A stretch of 64,000 nt of DNA from Ecdyonurus torrentis (GCA_949318235.1 OX439137.1:21880518-21944517); one strand, 5' to 3'; shown: positions 39,012-50,707, numbered from the stretch's first letter. Numbers and translations are program-made. The notes: generated by a model not told the origin, from the letters alone.

Positions 39012-42000
39012 TCAAAAGGGTCCGGTTTCCTCATCTTGATCTCGGTTGCTGCACTCCACGCCACGACAGTTCAAGCAAAGTGGCGAACAGGTCAAGCCAG
39101 CACGCTTGCAACTGCACCTCCTGGTACTGCAACCCATGGTGCAACCACAACTTGTAAGCTCTAGTACCCATCCTGGTGCAGCAGTTTGGACATTTAGCAC
39201 AGGTTCTAGCCGTCCATGTTGGAGAAACCATCCCCAGTCAGTTGCAATCAACGTGTTACCAAGCCAAGCCTGAACTTGGTGATACACACGAAAGAAATGC
39301 TGCTCAGCAGCTTCACGTGTTGGTGGCAAGATGCTGATATCAAACGAACTGCTCACAGTTTGTCCACGTATACTGTCGATATATTTGTTATATCGAAGCT
39401 CACTTAAAGTTGTCACTGAACGATGAGCACCATATAGTTGAAGTAAAAAAAATTCACCTGCGACAATTAGATCGCATTTGCTTGCATTTTTTTCATTAAA
39501 TATTTTTACTTCATTTCTAAGGTGTTCAGATTTCATTAATAACTTTATAGCCTTCAGTTTTCCTTGTCCTAGCAGTGCAGAAGTTGTGTCACACCCTGTT
39601 GCAACATGACAAAAAAGAATTGTTTCTTTAGTGTCACCCAAGAACTCATTTATACGAGAAATCTGCAATATGCGATCGTTTTCTGAGCTAGGCTGCAATA
39701 AATATACACAACTATTTTGTTTTACATGAGCACAGAGAATGATAAGCACGTCTGTATCTTGAGACACAACAGAGACATTTGTATTTGTAGTTGATTGAAT
39801 ATCGAGGGCTGTAGTAACAATTAAATAATCTGCATCACCTGCAGCATGGAAGACAGTAACGTTTTTGTTTTCCAGGTACTTTGAGAGATGCAAAATAAGT
39901 CTTTGTTTATTTTTGTTATTAGACAAAAACTCTTCTTTTGTTGATGTACAAATCATATCATCTTCAAATAATATTTCAGGTGCTGGACGACGCTTTTTAA
40001 CCACTTCTCTACGTAATCTTTCATGATCTTTTGTGCTGGTAATGTCGTATGAGTCAAATACCACAACAAAGTCAGCTGAATAATGAGAACTTAAGTAATT
40101 ATAATAACCTATATATATCTCATTGTATGTTATTTTAGTTCTCCATACACATTGGTGAAGAAGAAAACCACCGTCTACAATATAGGTTGATATAATAGGT
40201 TCGGGCGACGTCAATAGTACATTGTCAACAAAGTATTTAATTAGCGCAGATTTTTTATTTTTTCTCATTCCACCGAGCAGAGAGAGAGAAGGTGGCTGCC
40301 CAGTTAATTCAAATCCAAGTGCTTCCTTAACATTTTCTGATGTTTTTGCAGCACAGTGTACTCTATTTAAAAGCTGCTGTGGATTGATGGGGGTAATTTC
40401 ACCGCAAAATTTTACACTTGAAACTACACATTCTAATGTTTTGACTTTGTAGCTACGTGATAATTTAACATCACTAAAGTTAGTACCTATAATATGTTTG
40501 ATTGCTTCAAGACCAATATCTCTCGCGCTATCACAATTTGTATTATCGTCACCACACACTCCAGTTGCAATACACACAATGTTCTCCAAGTCAGTGCGGA
40601 ACGGAGAACGTGGTATCATGTAATTAAGCATCGTCTCCACGTCCGCTGCATCACGCTTCTTTCTTGAATCACGAAGATCAGTATGCTGCTCGCTGGTCGC
40701 GGCTCGTTTAAAGTTGGCGAACATCTCCAGTGATTCAATAATGCGTACGCTCACAGCTGCAGACCCTACCCATTTAGCTATTGTGGTCTCCGCTGATCCT
40801 CTACCGTGTGTGAGACCACCTCTTGTTTTCATAGAGCGCATTAAGAACTGTTCAATAACGAGATCAGACCATAAACCAGCCCAAAATTTTTCTGTTCGGC
40901 GAACAGCAAAATTTTTGGTGAACGCATTATACTCTGCTGGTGTCAGATCATCTTTTAAATTATGCATGTCCTGTAAGTACAGATGAGCTGAACGTGCATA
41001 ATTGAGGTGTCCCGCTGCGTGAAAAAATGGCAGCATTTCAGATATACAATAAAGGTGGAGTTTAAAATCTCCTGTGCGTTCTGCACGAATATATAATCGT
41101 ATTATTTCAATTATATTAAAATACTGCACCCATAACTTTGCTGTTCTGCTATATTCTGATATGAAGTTTATTTTTTCTCTATATTTTTGTATGATACATA
41201 ATAATTCTTGATTTAATAACATATTTTCTTCAAGTTCTCTGCTTATCATTTTAGTGTGCATATTTAGAAATCTGTCTTTAATTTCATTAAATTCACAATT
41301 TTCAATAATAACAGTGAGAAAAATAACATGCTGAGTTAAGAGGTGTGCTCTCAATGCACGAGAAAAATAATTGCCACTTAACATTTGTGGTACACTTGCT
41401 GGTGCATAAATGGTTTCCCATAGTTCTTTTAGTCCACTACCACCCATTATGTACCCTACAGCACCTAAAAATGACATAAGTAAGTGGAACCCCCCGAGAA
41501 TAATTTTCACTTTTTTATATAGCTTTCTTCCTTCATTTTTTAACTGGGTAACAATTTGCATAGCTTTGTTATACAATGGCAAGTCAAATGTAATAAAACT
41601 AGCTTCTTGGTTAATTTTTTTACCCTGGTTTAGTGCATAATCTAAGGCGGTGTACAACGCTGCTGGATCATTAGGATCTAAATTTATGAATGGCAGTGGT
41701 AGCACTCGAGTGACGTCGTACATTTCATTTTGTAATAAAACTGACATAGTACCACTCCATCCAGTTTGAGGTGTGTCATGTAACCAGTGTCCACTCATCC
41801 ATATGAGATCCAACGCTACAAAATGAGGAAGATTTTGTGGTGGTGGAAATGACGTTGTCACGTCATATATTGGTATACATTTTAGTGCTTTTCTACCATC
41901 ACTTTTTATTTTAAGTGGTGGTATAAAACCAAACTGACCCAATATGTCTTCATTTTTTAAGTGATTTGGTCTTGGTATAGAAGTTGGTGTCACCACGTTT

Positions 42001-43487
42001 TTTGCAGGGCAGACGTACTGTGTTCCACCTAACACGTGCATCGTGCCTTTACCGTCAATAGTGCACGTGTTATGGTCCGCATTGTCGAATGCAAAATGTA
42101 TAAAGCTGCCTTCAATCACTTGTGGTCCACCACTATGTGTAGCCGCTGTTATAAAACGATCAACTTCTGTGTACGTCTCACAAAAACCAAATTTTGATAA
42201 AATGTCAATTAATTCTCGAGAACCAAAAGCGCGGTATAAATACACCCCAATACCCAGTAAAGATGGAGAGAGATATGAATTTGGTCTTGCTGCTGCTAAT
42301 ATTGCAGAACATATTGAAGTGCACTTTATTTTTCTATTTTGATCAGAATTACTATATTTTTTTAATATTAATGATTCAATAAATAATAATAACAGTTCAG
42401 GTAAATCTTCTGTTCCACCAGTTTTAATTTTCTCTTCTGATGGGTACTTGTCTTTGTCAAATACAATTTCTTGGATTGATTGTTTAATTATTTCAGCTGC
42501 ACGAGTAACTATTTCTCGATCAGTTTTGCACTTAATATTAGTTTCATTCCATTTCTGTATTAATATTTTTGAGCTATTTTCTTTTAAACATAGAACAGTA
42601 GCAGAACCTAATAAGGTAGACTTAATTAATCTATCACCATATTTTTCTAACAATTTTCTTAAAAGCTGTACATCAGAATAATTACTGCAATCATCTTTTT
42701 TTAATTCAGAAAATTTTAATTGCAATTCTTTTATAGTGTATTGACAGTCTTCACTGTTTTCCATGTATTTACATAGCTCAATAAATGCGTCTAATTGTAA
42801 TGTACTTACTGGTCGACCCGGGCAATGTCTCTTAGGTGGTTTACTAAATTTTGCCATACAATCTGAGTGATAAATAGCATCTTCCGCATGTAAATCATTT
42901 GTGCAAGTAATTCTTTGTCGTACTAATGTTGCTAACTCATCATTATTACGTTTATCACACATTTCAAGTATTGTATTTTTAATTGTTATTGTTTTACACT
43001 CACGAATATTACTTCTTTTTTCATATTTCTTGTCAATAGATTCACCACAAAAGAAACACATTTCTTTTATATTAAATATAGGTATTGTAGAACGAGTTGA
43101 TTTTTTTTTTAAGTCTGATTCTTTATTTAAGTTCACTATATGACGGTTTTCAGAACTTTCACAAACACGTTGAGATTGAACACAGTACAATAACCCACAT
43201 GATTTATAAATAATCATATTTAAACTAAACTTACTGTGCAACCCATCTTTTTTTATAACACTTGCATTAATTAAACTAACTAAACCTCTTTCCTGTTTCA
43301 CTGTACGCTTATCCTCACTAACAATTTTATTACAAATTAAACAAATATCTTCCATTTTTAAAATAAGAAAACTAACACAGCACTGTAACGATTGATTTTT
43401 CTCGACATACTGATTTTTTTTGTCATTTGTAAGGTAAAAATAATGTCTTTTTACGGTTAAAATCATTTTCGCAAGTGTAATAAACAA
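39012..43487 (-). CDS. Putative transposase with FEN1-like nuclease and CXC domains
   Basis: This single open frame of 1491 codons lies between the TIRs. The likely start is the ATG at 43355 (1447 aa): it has A at -3 and G at +4 and leads directly into a Cys motif, whereas the upstream 44 residues look like translated leader. Numbering from that start, Cys pairs 5/8 and 100/103 with H163 and C166 suggest N-terminal zinc binding. Region 415-650 has acidic residues in strand-like contexts (D424, D427, D516, D591), then GGFH at 621-624 and E644/E647, a possible RNase H-fold DDE core (inference). Residues about 1056-1266 match the FEN1/XPG (PIN-like) nuclease layout: D1061, D1101, D1174/D1176, D1200/D1202 and GCD at D1256. 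Nine cysteines at 1403-1435 form a CXC domain. A polyadenylation signal AATAAA lies on the minus strand at 38943-38948. The frame has no internal stops, so the element may be active or recently so. The family is recognised only by domains, not by name. Confidence 0.88.
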   Translation of the reverse strand: MFITLAKMILTVKRHYFYLTNDKKNQYVEKNQSLQCCVSFLILKMEDICLICNKIVSEDKRTVKQERGLVSLINASVIKKDGLHSKFSLNMIIYKSCGLLYCVQSQRVCESSENRHIVNLNKESDLKKKSTRSTIPIFNIKEMCFFCGESIDKKYEKRSNIRECKTITIKNTILEMCDKRNNDELATLVRQRITCTNDLHAEDAIYHSDCMAKFSKPPKRHCPGRPVSTLQLDAFIELCKYMENSEDCQYTIKELQLKFSELKKDDCSNYSDVQLLRKLLEKYGDRLIKSTLLGSATVLCLKENSSKILIQKWNETNIKCKTDREIVTRAAEIIKQSIQEIVFDKDKYPSEEKIKTGGTEDLPELLLLFIESLILKKYSNSDQNRKIKCTSICSAILAAARPNSYLSPSLLGIGVYLYRAFGSRELIDILSKFGFCETYTEVDRFITAATHSGGPQVIEGSFIHFAFDNADHNTCTIDGKGTMHVLGGTQYVCPAKNVVTPTSIPRPNHLKNEDILGQFGFIPPLKIKSDGRKALKCIPIYDVTTSFPPPQNLPHFVALDLIWMSGHWLHDTPQTGWSGTMSVLLQNEMYDVTRVLPLPFINLDPNDPAALYTALDYALNQGKKINQEASFITFDLPLYNKAMQIVTQLKNEGRKLYKKVKIILGGFHLLMSFLGAVGYIMGGSGLKELWETIYAPASVPQMLSGNYFSRALRAHLLTQHVIFLTVIIENCEFNEIKDRFLNMHTKMISRELEENMLLNQELLCIIQKYREKINFISEYSRTAKLWVQYFNIIEIIRLYIRAERTGDFKLHLYCISEMLPFFHAAGHLNYARSAHLYLQDMHNLKDDLTPAEYNAFTKNFAVRRTEKFWAGLWSDLVIEQFLMRSMKTRGGLTHGRGSAETTIAKWVGSAAVSVRIIESLEMFANFKRAATSEQHTDLRDSRKKRDAADVETMLNYMIPRSPFRTDLENIVCIATGVCGDDNTNCDSARDIGLEAIKHIIGTNFSDVKLSRSYKVKTLECVVSSVKFCGEITPINPQQLLNRVHCAAKTSENVKEALGFELTGQPPSLSLLGGMRKNKKSALIKYFVDNVLLTSPEPIISTYIVDGGFLLHQCVWRTKITYNEIYIGYYNYLSSHYSADFVVVFDSYDITSTKDHERLRREVVKKRRPAPEILFEDDMICTSTKEEFLSNNKNKQRLILHLSKYLENKNVTVFHAAGDADYLIVTTALDIQSTTNTNVSVVSQDTDVLIILCAHVKQNSCVYLLQPSSENDRILQISRINEFLGDTKETILFCHVATGCDTTSALLGQGKLKAIKLLMKSEHLRNEVKIFNEKNASKCDLIVAGEFFLLQLYGAHRSVTTLSELRYNKYIDSIRGQTVSSSFDISILPPTREAAEQHFFRVYHQVQAWLGNTLIATDWGWFLQHGRLEPVLNVQTAAPGWVLELTSCGCTMGCSTRRCSCKRAGLTCSPLCLNCRGVECSNRDQDEETGPF
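39051..39149 (-). other. CXC (tesmin/TSO1-like) domain of the transposase
   Basis: Nine cysteines in 33 residues, spaced C-x-C-x3-C-x4-C-x-C-x6-C-x3-C-x2-C-x4-C. Two basic residues follow the fifth Cys. This is the spacing of one CXC repeat, a zinc-binding DNA-contacting module found in tesmin, TSO1, LIN54 and MSL2 proteins. In this element it may bind the TIRs (inference). Confidence 0.75.
39558..40190 (-). other. FEN1/XPG-like nuclease domain of the transposase
   Basis: Inside the transposase ORF. The ordered acidic motifs are IVDGGF, VVFDSYD, AAGDADYLIV, SQDTDVLI and ATGCDTTSALLGQG. In FEN1 the metal-binding set is D34, D86, E158/E160, D179/D181 and D233 (known family fact). Here Asp replaces the Glu pair, and the distance from the fourth motif to the fifth (about 54 residues) is close to FEN1 (52). 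The GCD..SALLGQGK segment resembles the start of the helix-two-turn-helix seen after the last catalytic Asp. A flap or structure-specific DNA nuclease activity is inferred. Confidence 0.8.
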
Positions 43488-43638
43488 GTGGATCCTCTTT
43501 TTTATTATTTTATTTCCTAAAACTGCATTAAAAATAATAGAGACACATTAGCGATGTACCTGAACGCGCTAGACGGCAGTGAAAAAGGTACGCATATATT
43601 AGCCACCCCCGTGGGAACTACCTTCGCGACGACTAAAG

Positions 43639-44127
43639 TGCCGCGCTTATATTATTGTTTTCTCAAGTTGTATGAAAGCTAGCGGTAAGAATAAAACATT
43701 ATTTTACAGCTGATAAAATATTCAACACTTTTTAAAATAAACTCAAAATCATTATTTCCACATATAAAGTTTTTATTTGCGTTTGAAAAACAAAAACAAA
43801 GTAATTTTTTTAATTAATTAACTATTTAATTAGGTAATTAAAGTTTTAAAATCACAAAATAATTTTTTCTGATTAGGCAATTATTTCAGCTTTCTATAGA
43901 CACCTTATTTGTAATTTTAGCAATTTTATTTACTGAGATAAAAATTATTTTTTAAACCCGCAATTTTACCCGGGACATGCCCAATTTTGGATAGTTCCCA
44001 TGGTGTAATTTTTTGTAACTTTTATTTGTGGGCTACTGATGCACCAAACAACCAACCCTGAAAATTGCAGCTTGTTACTAATTTTGTTAACCCCCTTATG
44101 GGCATTTTTCTTTTCACGATCGTACTA
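43639..44127 (-). repeat. Right TIR of the large transposon
   Basis: Reverse-complement partner of 37676-38154. It lies upstream of the transposase start, so it probably contains or borders the promoter. The outermost 25 bp before GATCGTACTA differ from the left end. Confidence 0.9.
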
Positions 44128-44575
44128 TTAGTTCCTTTATTAAATTATACATAGAAATATGAGTATACTTTCAACCCATATATTGGTTAGAATTATAAAG
44201 GAGTAAAGTTAACCTATCCATGGATCATACCATCTTATAAAAATTAATGACCCATATGATGATATTTGACGAGTCAATGTAGTTCAAATTTTGTTATAGG
44301 TTCTCCATTACCATAAATAATCAAAACCCAACTACAAATTTTTGTACGTGTATGGTTTTTAAAATATATACTGAATATTAAAAAAAAAAAAAAAAAAAAA
44401 CGCAGTTTTTCTTTTTTCTATTTTTTTTTCTATTCCATAATCGACAAAAGTTACAAAATATTATTGTTAAAAATAATATATATTTTTATAACGGATAAAA
44501 ACTTATCCATATCAAGCCTGATAATATGGTAATACACATACTGTACTAAATAATGTACTTCAACTTGAAGTTACT

Positions 44576-44882
44576 ATAGGGTGTATGCACAAGGCTGCGC
44601 TTCGACGTCATACTGGATTTGAACAACATTGCTCAGCATAGGAAAAACGTAGTTTTTGGCTTTTTTTTTATTTATTATTACTATTTTTTAGAAGTCAGTC
44701 AATTTTTTATTATTAAATTATTATTTTTCTCACATACTTGAGATACTAATTCAGCTTATTAACAGCACCAAAGCTCTCAAAAATATTGCTAGGTATTTTC
44801 AAAATGAGTCATTTTTGTATACCTGCCTATGTTATTCAGTGCTCAAGTATGGCGTCAACTTTAACTTGAATGCATTCACCCT
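44576..44882 (-). mobile_element. MITE B copy with clear inverted ends
   Basis: TAGGGTGTATGC at the left matches GCATTCACCCTA at the right as inverted ends. Internal AGCTCTCAAAAATATTGC and GGCGTCAACTTTAAC. It lies 450 bp outside the large transposon. Confidence 0.72.
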
Positions 44883-45477
44883 AAACTAATTATATCATAA
44901 GTTATTAATTTTTAAAATCAAGTAAACAAAAATCAGCTCGTGTCTTTCGACGCAAAAACAAACGCTCAGCATATTGATAGTTAAAGTTTTCTATTATGTT
45001 TTCTTTGAAGTTAAAAGAGAAAAACTGCAATTATTTGTTTTAAGTAGATTGTGTAAATAGTAATAAAAAAAAGTAAGAAAGGAAGTAAGAAAAAAAAATC
45101 AACTTTTTTTTTCAGTGTAAGAAATAAAATTAGGTCATGATAGAATTGATTAAGTATCACAAGCTATATACTGCACTTTGGGAATTAATAATTAAGAAGT
45201 CATTATATTATTAATAAGTTTCACAGTTATACTACGGTAAAAAAAACACGATGAATTAATAAAATCTTTCGCTTTCTTTACTTCTATATGGTGAACATTA
45301 TGTGTTGAGTGGCTCATAAATTTTAGCGTACATATGGTTAGAATTGTGCCCATAAATCATATTGTGACCTTGTGAGCTGTAGAAATGTTTGTTTAAATGT
45401 GGTATTTTCATATTGATTATTTAGTATATATTAATATTTATCACTTTAACAACTACATCAAACATCATATGTGTTTT

Positions 45478-45690
45478 TAATGATTAAAACAAAATGGGAT
45501 CTCCAATACTGATGATAATTGTTACTAGAATTATAAATGTAGCCCCAGAAGAGAGCGTGAAAAGACTTAAAATATGCAATTTGCGTGACTATTCATGTTT
45601 ATGACGTCAGAAACATGCGAAAATTAGTAAAAAAATGTTTTGCGGGTTGCATAAATTGAAATTTTCTGATCACTGCTAAGGAGTGATGAG
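45478..45690 (-). mobile_element. MITE A, partial minus-strand copy
   Basis: Matches the 3' two thirds of MITE A in reverse: AAAATGGGATCTCCAATACT, AATGTAGCCCC, TTATGACGTCAGAAACATG and TTTTCTGATCACTGCTA. Both termini are lost. Confidence 0.7.
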
Positions 45691-45838
45691 GATTTTTTTT
45701 TTCGCTTTTTTTTAAGGGCATTAATTAATTTCTTATTGCTCTAAAATGCTCTTGAAATTTCTAAATCCTGATCAGTGATCACGATCACTTTTGTAAGAGA
45801 GTTAAATAAAGAGAAAGAGAGAGAAAGAGAGACTGAGT

Positions 45839-45844
<6 letters not shown>

Positions 45845-45912
<68 letters not shown>
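45845..45912. repeat. (GA)n microsatellite
   Basis: 68 bp of GA, preceded by imperfect GAAAGAGA units. Confidence 0.97.
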
Positions 45913-45915
<3 letters not shown>

Positions 45916-45967
45916 GTTACTATTTAAAATTAATTCAATTTTGCGCACCTTACTAAACACACTTCCA

Positions 45968-46115
45968 ATAATAATAATAATTTATTAAGATAAAATTTTG
46001 AACTGCAAAGTTTGTAACAATAATAATAATTAACGGCTTTTATTGGTTGAAATCAGGTTACAAACCTCTCAATTTAATCCAACTGTTTTACAGTACAGTT
46101 AGTTACAATTTTAAT
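45968..46115 (-). repeat. LINE/SINE 3' tail family T2, copy 2
   Basis: Minus-strand copy with the CAATAAAAGCCG end and (ATT)n tail at 46018-46029. A second (AAT)n run at 45968-45982 lies just outside and may be part of an older insertion. Confidence 0.55.
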
Positions 46116-46814
46116 TTTATATAAACAAAAATTTCGTTATTTTAATATTATTTTATTATTTTCTCTTATTTATGTATAATTAATAAATAATTACTATTGA
46201 TAATTTTTAATTATCATATAATGGTTTAATACAATGAATTTGTAAGCCTTGTGAAAAGTAGTCAGCATAAATTTCTATGAAATAAATTCTACTGTCGTAT
46301 TCTATACTGTGTCTATATTATACTATATATAGTGAAATTTCTAGAGTGTCATAAATATTCTAGTTTTGTGGTTAAAATTAAAATAATATAATAATTGTGG
46401 TGTACATATAAAACCCATATAGCTAGTAGCAAAAAAAAAAGTCGTCATAATTTAAATTACATAAGGGATACTACAGTAGACACACAGTTACGTGCTTTTT
46501 ATGGTTTTACAGCTATTAAAATATTGGGGAAGAAATTCAAAATTCGTAAATATGTATATTAGTATCCCTCATTTGAATTTTACTTATTAGCTTTAAATTA
46601 ATTAATTAAAATATGGATAAAATTTTCTCTTTTTTTACCACGTCACCTGTGACGTGTTACACAGGTAGTAAAAAAAAAAAAAAAGTTTATGATATTTTGG
46701 CCAGATAAATAAGTAGATTACAAATTTAAATTATTGATTAGGTTACCTTTCATTTTATTTAATCTTGTATAGTATATATGATGTTTTAGCCTGTGGCTTT
46801 TCCTTCTTTTACTT

Positions 46815-46933
<119 letters not shown>

Positions 46934-47339
46934 TTCAAAATTCATTAGTCAGTTGAGGCGGTTAATTTTAGCCGCGAGAGATATGAGAATATTACTGTAT
47001 ACAGTTTCTAATAACTATGATATATTTATACATATATTGCGTGTTATATTTATTATATTATACCATGCGGGTTAAAATTTATATAATCTATGTATGTATA
47101 GCTTTTAAACCAACATTATATATTATTGTTATCATCTAAAGTTAAATTATATCTATCTACATATCTGTTTTGTTCATTTTAGTATCCATTATATGTTACT
47201 ATTTTTAGTTTTAAAAAAATACAATCAAATGCAGTAAATACGTTCTATAATACTTTTATTTCAAGGTCAAAAATAAATACGTAATAATTATGGTAGCTCC
47301 TTTTCAACACAATTCAAGTACAACGTAATGCTATAAGAT

Positions 47340-47450
47340 GTAATGAAGAAATACTCTGACTACTGCAAATTGTTTCTAAGAAAGTCAGAGGACCATATAA
47401 GTGGGTTTGTACCTTTTTTGGCCCCAAATAAAAACAATGTATTATTATTA
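47340..47450 (+). repeat. LINE/SINE 3' tail family T1, copy 1
   Basis: Shares GAAATACTCTGACTA, AGTCAGAGGACCAT and GTTTGTACC with 52940-53050 and 35813-35935. It ends in AATAAAAACAATG then (TTA)n. The common polyadenylation signal and ATT-type tail show a retroelement 3' end. Confidence 0.6.
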
Positions 47451-47452
47451 TA

Positions 47453-47808
47453 TGAGTGTATGCGAATGACGTCATATTAAATGCACTTGGACGCCATATA
47501 GAGTCTATGTATTCATGTTAAAGTCGACGCCATGTTCGATAACTCAATAACATGGGTGGCATGGGAAAATAGCTCATTTTACCAGTTTAAAAACACTCTG
47601 CAATATTTTTGAGAGCATTGATGCTGTAAATATGTTGAATTAGTATCCCAAGTATGTGAGAAAAATAACAATAACCAAAAAATTAACTGATTTCCCAAAG
47701 AAATTTGCCTTTCAAAAAGTTTGTCCTATGCTCAGTCATGATATTCACTACTCTAGTATGGCCTCCAAGCGCATTAAATATGATTTCATGCACATACACC
47801 CTATATAC
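47453..47808 (+). mobile_element. MITE B copy plus an inverted B end
   Basis: 47508-47808 is a plus copy (GTTAAAGTCGACGCCATG to CATGCACATACACCCTATA). The 50 bp before it (TATGCGAATGACGTCATATT) looks like an inverted B terminus, so this is a composite or fold-back arrangement. Confidence 0.65.
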
Positions 47809-49425
47809 TTAATTTAATTTGTTCTAAAAAAGTTTTTTTTTTTTTTTTTTTTTTTTTTTGCGTTAATTTTAAACATTTTATATTTATTAATGTTCATAAT
47901 AAATAAAGAAGTTCATTATCAGTTTTTAAAAAAATTCTACAGTTCTACCAAAAACAAATCATGAATTGTGTTGCATTTTTTTAAAGGTGTAGTTTCAGCA
48001 AAATTATTTATAACCGAATCAGAAACAGTTCCATTTTTATGCCATCCATCATATTTTTAACCTATTTTTTTGGTTTACAAGTTAATCTATGCCGAATTTC
48101 AATAATTTAAAAAAAATATCTATAAATTATTAGAAAAAATCTGAAAAATATATTACTTGAAAATTGATATTAAAATAATAAATTTAACTTATTTTGATGA
48201 AAAAAATTTATATTAAATGAATAATAAGCTTCATACATGCAATATTATTATTTATTAAGTGTTTTTAAAACTTTTGTATTATATTACAATGGTGCCCATA
48301 GGTCAAAAGTTAATGGGTTACCTTTGTTTTATTTCTCTGTTAGCAAATTGAAAATTTAAAAAAAAAATAGTGAACTTAGGAAATAATACAGAAATAACAT
48401 TTTTCATAAAATTTAACAAAACAGCAAGTTTGTTGATCTAAATGGTAAAAAAAAAAGAAAAATAATATAATGAGTTATGAATAAATAAATAAAAAAGTAA
48501 GCAAATAAATAAATAAGCGTACATGTATCATGTTATATATGAAAATATTAAAAAGAATTACAAAATTTTTATTAAAAAAAAAGTATAAAGGAAAAATAAA
48601 AAATGTTGAACATATAACAATAACGAGTGCGTATTCAAGAATCTATTTTTCATTTAAAATAAACATTTAATTTTCTTTTTTTCCTTTTTCATTTATTATT
48701 AAATATATTTTTCATATATACAAACGTTTATTAATATATGTAACAAAAAAAGAAAAGTGTAACAAAATTTTTGTATAATAAGAACTACCAAACACCTATA
48801 TCATTATTCATACAGCTTAAAGAACATTTTTATTTCAAATAATATGAATTTCTTTTAATAAATGAAATGTACCATATTTTTAGTATTATTAATGACTAGC
48901 AATATTTCGACTTTAAAGAAGTAAAAAGACCTCTAAATTTTTATCCTTATATAAAGTTTTCTGAAATAAACATATTTTTATTTCTTAAGAGATGATTTGT
49001 TTTAATAGCCTAAAATTTTATTTTACAATTTTTATTCTAGTTAAAAATAAAAGATCATTTATTCTTTTATTACATTATGAAAAATTGTATAAAATGAAAC
49101 ATATTAAATTTAATTAATGTAAGTTCTAGGCTAGATGTGTACAATATTGAAATAAAAATGTACTAATTTAATATTTCCATTGATGTCTTATTTAAAACCA
49201 TTTTTCATTGTTGGAAACTTGGTTTTAATATAAAATTTATTGTCAGGAAATTATCAACAAAAAAAAAAAAAAAAAAAAAAAAGTTTGGTAACAATGAAAA
49301 AGTTTGCTGTAGTGTTGCCAATATAGTTTTCTTTAAAAATTTACTTTTTCTTTTTACTAAATATACATTTTACTAAATAAAATAATAACAATGGTATAAC
49401 ACATTATCACCATAGAAGACTTGCG
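47809..49425. other. Very AT-rich, no gene seen
   Basis: Among the most AT-rich parts of the window, with poly(T) at 47837-47859 and poly(A) at 49260-49282. No repeat or coding segment recognised. Confidence 0.5.
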
Positions 49426-50104
<679 letters not shown>

Positions 50105-50649
50105 CTGTGAATAACTTAAAATTTATTATTACTGATATTACGTTCTACTACCGAATGGTACATATTTAAAAATATACCTAATAAAAATACATTTAACACA
50201 CTTCAAATTCAAAACACTCCACTGGTCAAAAATTTAATCTTTTTACTGAATCTCTTCTTTACAAAAATATGTTATACATATAAATTTTTGCATCAAATCG
50301 ATAAAACATTTTGGTGTTTTTAAACCTTTGTCATTTGATTTCATCATGTTTAATATATTTTGACAAACTTTTTATTTGACGTTAACTTTCAAGTTTTTTA
50401 ACATGAAAATATTTGATAAAAAAACAAAAACGTTGTTATCTTTTTTTTTTCTCTTTGTCATAATCACTCTATCAGTATGGTATTACAATATGTCACCTCT
50501 CGCATCGTTGTAACAAAAACCAGAACTGATGAAAAGCTGAGTACAAATTTAGATAGCGAGTGGATTGTACCATGTCAAAAACTAATTCCATTTTTAATAC
50601 ACTTTTTATGTCATTTTTTTTTCAAAACTTTTTGACAGACCACCTATCG

Positions 50650-50651
<2 letters not shown>

Positions 50652-50682
<31 letters not shown>

Positions 50683-50707
50683 TTCTCTCTCTCTCTCTCA
50701 CTCACTT
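50652..50707. repeat. (CT)n microsatellite
   Basis: About 56 bp with TTT interruptions, then CACT. Confidence 0.93.

Larger units (their letters stand above)
37676..44127 (-). mobile_element. 6.45 kb DNA transposon with long TIRs
   Basis: Two inverted copies of about 480 bp (37676-38154 and 43639-44127) flank a single long minus-strand ORF, which is the layout of an autonomous cut-and-paste transposon. The inner 440 bp of the two TIRs differ at only about three or four positions by eye, so insertion looks recent. Both ends begin with TAGTACGATC and are flanked by TTA (37673-37675 and 44128-44130), a possible 3 bp target duplication; in AT-rich DNA this is weak evidence. Between that decamer and the well-conserved TIR body (from GGTTAACAAAATTAG) the two ends differ in length (14 versus about 25 bp). 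The interior also holds an (AT)n tract and a possible second exon. The superfamily is not certain; a KDZ-like or other RNase H-fold group is possible. Confidence 0.87.

Noticed and set aside
39031..43143. Frames of 60-99 codons on the other strand or other frames within the transposase
   Set aside because: Shadows of the long ORF; none has its own domain.
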